Part shown: piece by piece, positions 60,647-64,000 of the stretch
Layout: the number at the start of each line of letters is the position of its first letter
Numbering within the stretch: position 1 is the stretch's first letter
Origin: Austwickia sp. TVS 96-490-7B
Lineage (GTDB): Bacteria; Actinomycetota; Actinomycetes; Actinomycetales; Dermatophilaceae
NCBI RefSeq assembly: GCF_019331795.1
Contig: NZ_JAHPZL010000003.1
Span: forward strand, 1 to 64,000
Direction of reading: 5' to 3'
DNA length: 64,000 nt
Translations under genes and position numbers: made by a program
Notes under the pieces: model-generated
What the model was told of the DNA's origin: nothing
Seen by the model: only the letters and a program-made list of their open reading frames with translations
Databases searched by the model: none

Positions 60647-61150
60647 CTAGTGAGTTCCTGGCTGCCTGCGCGCCGGGGCCTGCGCCGCTGCGGCGATCAA
60701 GCGGGTCACCACTGACCGGTACGCCGTCTGCGCCACGGCTGCGGTGAGGGGGTCGAGGGCTGCCGGGACACCCCGTACGTCGATCTGTTGAGCCCAGTGC
60801 ACGGTCGCGCCGTGGTCGAGGTCTGCGCGGGGTGCGACCGTGACCTCGATGTTCCCGGTCACGACCTGGCCCGTCTTCACGATAAGCGCTCGTCCCGGCC
60901 TGGTCTGTTGCGGCGGAACCCAGTGCTCTACCCGCATCGGGTCGGCGATGCTCCAGGGGCCGAGTGTGGTCCACGCAGTGAACACCACACCGACATCTAT
61001 TGCATCGGCGGGCGCTCCAGTGGCCGTCAACGGGGCACCCCGGAGCCGGGTGAGTGGGATGATCCGGTCGTGGGCTCGCAAGTCCCACAGCACAGTCCAC
61101 GTCAGCTCTGGAGGGTACGGGCTGTTCAGCTGGATCACGAAGTATGCCAT
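60647..61150 (-). CDS. SRPBCC-like (polyketide-cyclase-fold) protein
   Basis: A 167-residue soluble protein. It begins MAYFVIQLNSPYPPELTWTV and contains LWDLRAHDRIIPLTRL and VHWAQQIDVRG, a pattern like START/SRPBCC lipid- or ligand-binding proteins, in which the first strand is followed by two helices. The ligand is unknown and the fold call is by pattern only. The ATG at 61150 has AGCAGG about nine bases upstream; the ORF extends to 61357 without similarity. It converges on the transglutaminase gene with a 16-base gap. Confidence 0.65.
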   Translation of the reverse strand: MAYFVIQLNSPYPPELTWTVLWDLRAHDRIIPLTRLRGAPLTATGAPADAIDVGVVFTAWTTLGPWSIADPMRVEHWVPPQQTRPGRALIVKTGQVVTGNIEVTVAPRADLDHGATVHWAQQIDVRGVPAALDPLTAAVAQTAYRSVVTRLIAAAAQAPARRQPGTH

Positions 61151-61602
61151 CGCCAAGGACCTGCTTTCTCTCAGGCGGGTGCCCACCAGTGTGCTCTGGT
61201 CACGGGGTCTCCAGCGCTGCCGCGTGACGGAAACCGGACTCCTCCCCCATGTGAGTGGCGATCGGGGTGGGCCTGTCCCCGTAGAGGTTGACCCGAATAC
61301 TGGGGATGGCGTCGATGCAACCTTCAGCCACTTTTCTAGAATTTCCTTGCAACACAAGCATTTTCGGCGTCGCGCATCCTACTCACCTCGTCATCTCATG
61401 AGTGATCTGGATCGAAAAACCACCACTGGTCCACATCGATCAGCGGCGACATAAAGCCACCACAGTTTTCACCACCGTAGCGGGCAGGTCTGTTCAGGTT
61501 CCATGCACACCCAGACTCGAATTTGATGTCACATGTGAAATCCTTAAAGAATCCTTAGTTTCCCCTGATGATACAAAGATGACATTGACCTGCAGCGATT
61601 CA
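61151..61602. other. Non-coding stretch left of the insertion sequence
   Basis: About 450 bases, becoming AT-richer toward the insertion sequence. I found no convincing gene, RNA or terminator. Short ORFs here lack ribosome sites and family motifs. It may include the upstream region of the SRPBCC-like gene and remnants disturbed by IS activity. Confidence 0.4.
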
Positions 61603-61690
61603 GGGCGTTATTCACGAGGCGTTAGCGACCCACCCCCTACACTCCGGGAAACAATCGATACACACCTGTCGCCATACACATATATAAAAA

Positions 61691-61751
61691 CATCGGCCGC
61701 TTTGAGATCATTGGGTTAGACGACTCAAATCTCTCATGAAAGCGGCCGATG
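61691..61751 (+). promoter_or_regulatory. Hairpin that hides the transposase start codon
   Basis: A perfect 13-base-pair stem joins 61691-61703 to 61739-61751; the second arm ends exactly in the ATG of the transposase gene. An inner stem (61704-61708 with 61729-61733) stabilises it. In a transcript entering from outside, the start codon and its weak AAAGCGG site would be paired, a known way for IS elements to limit transposase made by read-through. Confidence 0.6.
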
Positions 61752-62537
61752 CGGTACCAGTCTACAACAGGACTCGATCACGATGCACTCGATGAACTCG
61801 TCAGGCGTGTCGTCGAGATTTTTCACTCCCGGGGAATCGACTTGAGTAGACATCGGTTGCCCGTCAAAGAACAAGTCATCCTCACCCTGGAACTCCTACG
61901 GAACAATCTGTCACAAACGTTCCTAGCTGATCTGCTAGATATTTCACAATCCACCGCTTCACGCATCTATCGCAGGATGCTCCCGGTCATCAATGAAGCC
62001 CTGACCTTCACCGGCATCTCTCTAGAGGAAGCCGCTAGTGATGGCCGAGTAATCTTGATCGACGGCACATACGTCCCAACTGGCAACCGCCCAGCTCAGG
62101 GGCGAGATCTCACCAAAGTAAACTACTCCGGTAAACGCCGTTGCCAGTGTTTAAGCATCCAGGTCGCTTCCACCTTGGAAGGACAACTCCTAGCGATCTC
62201 CACACCGGTTCCTGGAGCTCGACATGACTCTGCTGCTCTCGACCTCACCGGCTGGTCACAGATCCTCGCAGAAAACCACACGCCATGGATAGCCGACACC
62301 GCCTACATCGCCCAGGGCGCACTGACACCCCTCAAAAAGAAGAAAGGACACGAGCGAACCGACCATGAGAAACGCTACAACAAAGAAATATCAAGCATTC
62401 GCAGCCATGTCGAACACGCCATCGGACACCTTAAACAATGGACAATCCTCGCCACTGGCTATCGAGGCAGACTCACAGAACTCCCCGATATCATTGCCGT
62501 CATTACCCGACTCGAGCTCTATCGACTTGGCTGGTAG
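61749..62537 (+). CDS. IS5-family DDE transposase
   Basis: A 262-residue transposase, complete. A helix-turn-helix of the HTH_Tnp_4 type (VILTLELLRNNLSQTFLADLL, then DISQSTASRIYRRM, to about 77) precedes the DDE_Tnp_4 catalytic core: Asp105 in LIDGTYVPTG, Asp183 in IADTAYIAQG and Glu222 in RSHVEHAIGHL. It ends RLELYRLGW, 20 bases before the right repeat. All catalytic residues are present, so this copy could be active. Confidence 0.92.
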   Translation: MRYQSTTGLDHDALDELVRRVVEIFHSRGIDLSRHRLPVKEQVILTLELLRNNLSQTFLADLLDISQSTASRIYRRMLPVINEALTFTGISLEEAASDGRVILIDGTYVPTGNRPAQGRDLTKVNYSGKRRCQCLSIQVASTLEGQLLAISTPVPGARHDSAALDLTGWSQILAENHTPWIADTAYIAQGALTPLKKKKGHERTDHEKRYNKEISSIRSHVEHAIGHLKQWTILATGYRGRLTELPDIIAVITRLELYRLGW

Positions 62538-62574
62538 CCAAGAATGACCTGGAAATGCCTCGTGAATAACGCCC

Positions 62575-63435
62575 TTAGACGACTCACATCTCTCAGGGAA
62601 GCGACCGATGCGGTATCAGTCGTGCAGCAGGACTCGATCACGATGCACTCAATGAACTCGTCAGGCGGGTCACCGACATTTTTCACTCCCGGGGAGTCAA
62701 CTTGCGTAGACATCGGTGGCCCGTCAAAGAACACGTCATCCTCACCCTGGAACGTCTACGGAACAATCTGTCACGAACGTTCCTAGCTGATCTGCTAGAT
62801 ATTTCACAACCCACCGCTTCACGCATCTATCGCAGGATGCTCCTCGTCATCAATGAAGCCCTGACCTTCACCGGCATCACCCTAGAAGAAGCCGCTAGTG
62901 ATGGACGAGCCATCCTCATCGACGGCACATACGTCCCAACTGGCAACCGCCCAGCTCAGGAGCAAGAGGTCACCAAAGCCAACTACTCCAGTCAACGCCG
63001 TTGCCAGTGTGTCAGCATCCAAGTCGCCTCCACCCTGACCCGACACCTCCTCGCCACGTCTACACCCACTCCTGGAACTCGACACGACTCCGCCGCTCTC
63101 AACCTCACCGGCTGGTCACAGATCCTCGCAGAAAACCACACCACATGGATCGCAGACACCGCCTACATCGCCCATGACGCTCTCACACCGCTCACAAAGA
63201 AGAAAAGACACGAACGAACCGACAACGAAAAACACGACAACACAGAAATATCCCACATCCGCGCCCATGTCGAACACGCCATCGGACACCTGGAAACAAT
63301 GGAAAATCCTCGCCACCGGCTATCGAGGCAGACTCACCGAACTCCCCGACATCATCGCCACTATCACACGACTCGAGCTCTACCGAATCGGCTGGTAGCC
63401 AAGAATGACCTGAAAATGCCTCGTGAATAACACCC
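62575..63435 (+). mobile_element. Second IS copy, left end missing
   Basis: Homologous to the intact copy from base 61716 onward, starting with TTAGACGACTCA exactly at the right end of the first copy. Its own left repeat and start-codon hairpin arm are gone; the right repeat survives with one change (GCCTCGTGAATAACACCC, 63418-63435). The exact junction suggests an IS-mediated adjacent deletion. Confidence 0.8.
62608..63398 (+). pseudogene. Frameshifted IS5-type transposase
   Basis: Sister of the intact transposase with two one-base insertions: one about 13-20 bases after the ATG (62608), compared with the intact copy, and one near 63286-63296 (CTGGAAACAATGG against CTTAAACAATGG), just after the HVEHAIGHL motif. 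The frame between them still encodes both aspartates and the glutamate, and the third frame encodes the normal end ELYRIGW. Many synonymous differences show it is not a recent duplicate. Not expected to make active enzyme. Confidence 0.85.
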
Positions 63436-63461
63436 TTAAATATCAACTGTGGCCGGTCGGA

Positions 63462-63614
63462 CTAGTCCTCGGTCCCAGGAGGCGTCTTCTGCCCCTCGTG
63501 CACCGTACGTACCGATACTGCCCCGCTTCGTAACAACACCGCAGCCATCACCGCAAAAATCACCATAAAAACCCCGGTAAACACGAAGAACGCCACAGTC
63601 AGTGCGACAGCCAT
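63462..63614 (-). CDS. Small single-span membrane protein (50 residues)
   Basis: MAVALTVAFFVFTGVFMVIF begins a hydrophobic helix reaching about residue 28, followed by a short polar tail ending PPGTED. A TAGCAT box ends six bases before the ATG, matching the leaderless pattern of this window; the only ribosome-like bases, AAGGG, touch the ATG. No family recognised. It shares a 95-base divergent promoter region with the hydrolase gene and may be functionally tied to it. Existence is inferred from codon choice, the membrane helix and the -10 box. Confidence 0.6.
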   Translation of the reverse strand: MAVALTVAFFVFTGVFMVIFAVMAAVLLRSGAVSVRTVHEGQKTPPGTED

Positions 63615-63620
63615 CCCTTG

Positions 63621-63626
63621 ATGCTA
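63621..63626 (-). promoter_or_regulatory. -10 box of the small membrane protein gene
   Basis: Minus-strand TAGCAT, six bases before the ATG at 63614. Confidence 0.4.
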
Positions 63627-63697
63627 AGTCACTGCTGACGGCGCTCCGTCACCCGCTGCGCATCGCCTCCCCTCCCCACTGACGCCCTCTGACCGGC

Positions 63698-63703
63698 TAC
63701 CCT
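63698..63703 (+). promoter_or_regulatory. -10 box of the alpha/beta hydrolase gene
   Basis: Plus-strand TACCCT ends six bases before the GTG at 63710; no ribosome site precedes it, so a leaderless start is likely. Confidence 0.4.
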
Positions 63704-63709
63704 GCCAAA

Positions 63710-64000
63710 GTGGACAGCAGGTCGACGCAGGCCGTCGGGCGACCGGAGCGGATACGCACCGAGCCCGATTCGGCGTTGCAAGACTGGCTTTCCGCAGCAG
63801 CCGCCGCCGAGGCTGTCGCCGCACGGATGGGGGCGGCCCGACTTCGGGTCGCAACGAAGTCCGTGGCACGACATGCCTCCCCTGGCCCGGACATGGCTGT
63901 CGTCGAGGACCACGACCTAGGCGATCACCTGACGGTGCGTCTCTACCGGCCGCGATTAGTGGCTTTGCCTATCGTGATCTACCTGCACGGCGGCGGATAC
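63710..64000 (+). CDS. Alpha/beta hydrolase, HSL/esterase type (3' end outside window)
   Basis: The first 97 codons of a gene that runs off the right edge. After an Ala/Arg-rich N-terminal helix (about residues 25-50), the sequence TVRLYRPR is followed by VIYLHGGGY at the window end, the oxyanion-hole motif (HGGG) of the hormone-sensitive-lipase family of esterases. Catalytic Ser, Asp and His would lie further right. The GTG at 63710 is chosen because in-frame TGA lies 30 bases upstream and a TACCCT box fits a leaderless start. Confidence 0.75.
   Translation, partial: MDSRSTQAVGRPERIRTEPDSALQDWLSAAAAAEAVAARMGAARLRVATKSVARHASPGPDMAVVEDHDLGDHLTVRLYRPRLVALPIVIYLHGGGY

Larger units (their letters stand above)
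61603..62574 (+). mobile_element. IS5-type insertion sequence, intact copy
   Basis: An element of 972 bases bounded by perfect 18-base terminal inverted repeats, GGGCGTTATTCACGAGGC (61603-61620, reverse complement at 62557-62574). It contains one complete DDE transposase. The left non-coding part is 146 bases, the right 20. Flanking triplets are TCA left and TTA right, both of TNA type but not identical, so an exact target duplication is not proven. Base composition is AT-richer than its surroundings. Confidence 0.85.

Overview
The window looks like the chromosome of a high-GC actinobacterium, most probably in the order Micrococcales. The evidence is a full actinobacterial dcw cluster without ftsA but with sepF, yggT and divIVA, a PriA-type HisA, a DNPR-type (meso-diaminopimelate) MurE, an AUC-initiated infC, the actinobacterial rRNA leader motif beside tyrS, and GC-rich codon use. 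I cannot name a species. Almost everything up to about 55.3 kb lies on the minus strand, so transcription there runs from high to low coordinates. Region 1 (1-450) is the promoter and leader of an rRNA operon whose 16S gene lies just left of position 1. Region 2 (451-9265) holds tyrS, a 3-methyladenine glycosylase gene, and an arginine operon read argC, ACT-domain gene, argJ, argB, argD, argR, argH. Its genes are joined by 4-base stop/start overlaps and preceded by a palindromic ARG-box-like promoter; argF and argG are missing from it. Region 3 (9288-17948) is translation: infC-rpmI-rplT with a structured leader and attenuator, a SpoU methyltransferase, a soluble histidine kinase, pheS-pheT and an SDR enzyme. 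Region 4 (17949-24589) is a histidine operon (hisD, hisC, hisB, hisH, priA) followed by an SseB-like gene and an MFS transporter gene. Region 5 (24663-34678) mixes a FetB-like permease, an SPFH protein with a small Arc-type protein and a palindromic operator, a prolyl-oligopeptidase-family peptidase, dnaE, rluD, lspA and a TraR/DksA zinc protein. Region 6 (34840-55335) is the cell-division and peptidoglycan cluster mraZ-rsmH-ftsL-ftsI-murE-murF-mraY-murD-ftsW-murG-murC-ftsQ-ftsZ-pgeF-yggS-sepF-yggT-divIVA, started by a promoter overlapped by three MraZ boxes. Region 7 (55390-60630, plus strand) is a divergent MoxR ATPase, DUF58 and transglutaminase operon. Region 8 (60647-64000) is accessory: an SRPBCC-like gene, an intact IS5-type insertion sequence joined to a decayed sister copy, a 50-residue membrane protein, and the start of an alpha/beta hydrolase gene. 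A theme across the window is that eight start codons carry a TANNNT -10 box 6-8 bases upstream, as expected for leaderless mRNAs. The window is mainly conserved housekeeping DNA; the less ordinary items are the ACT gene inside the arginine operon, the infC leader, the SPFH/Arc pair, the hendecad repeats of DivIVA and the tandem insertion sequences.
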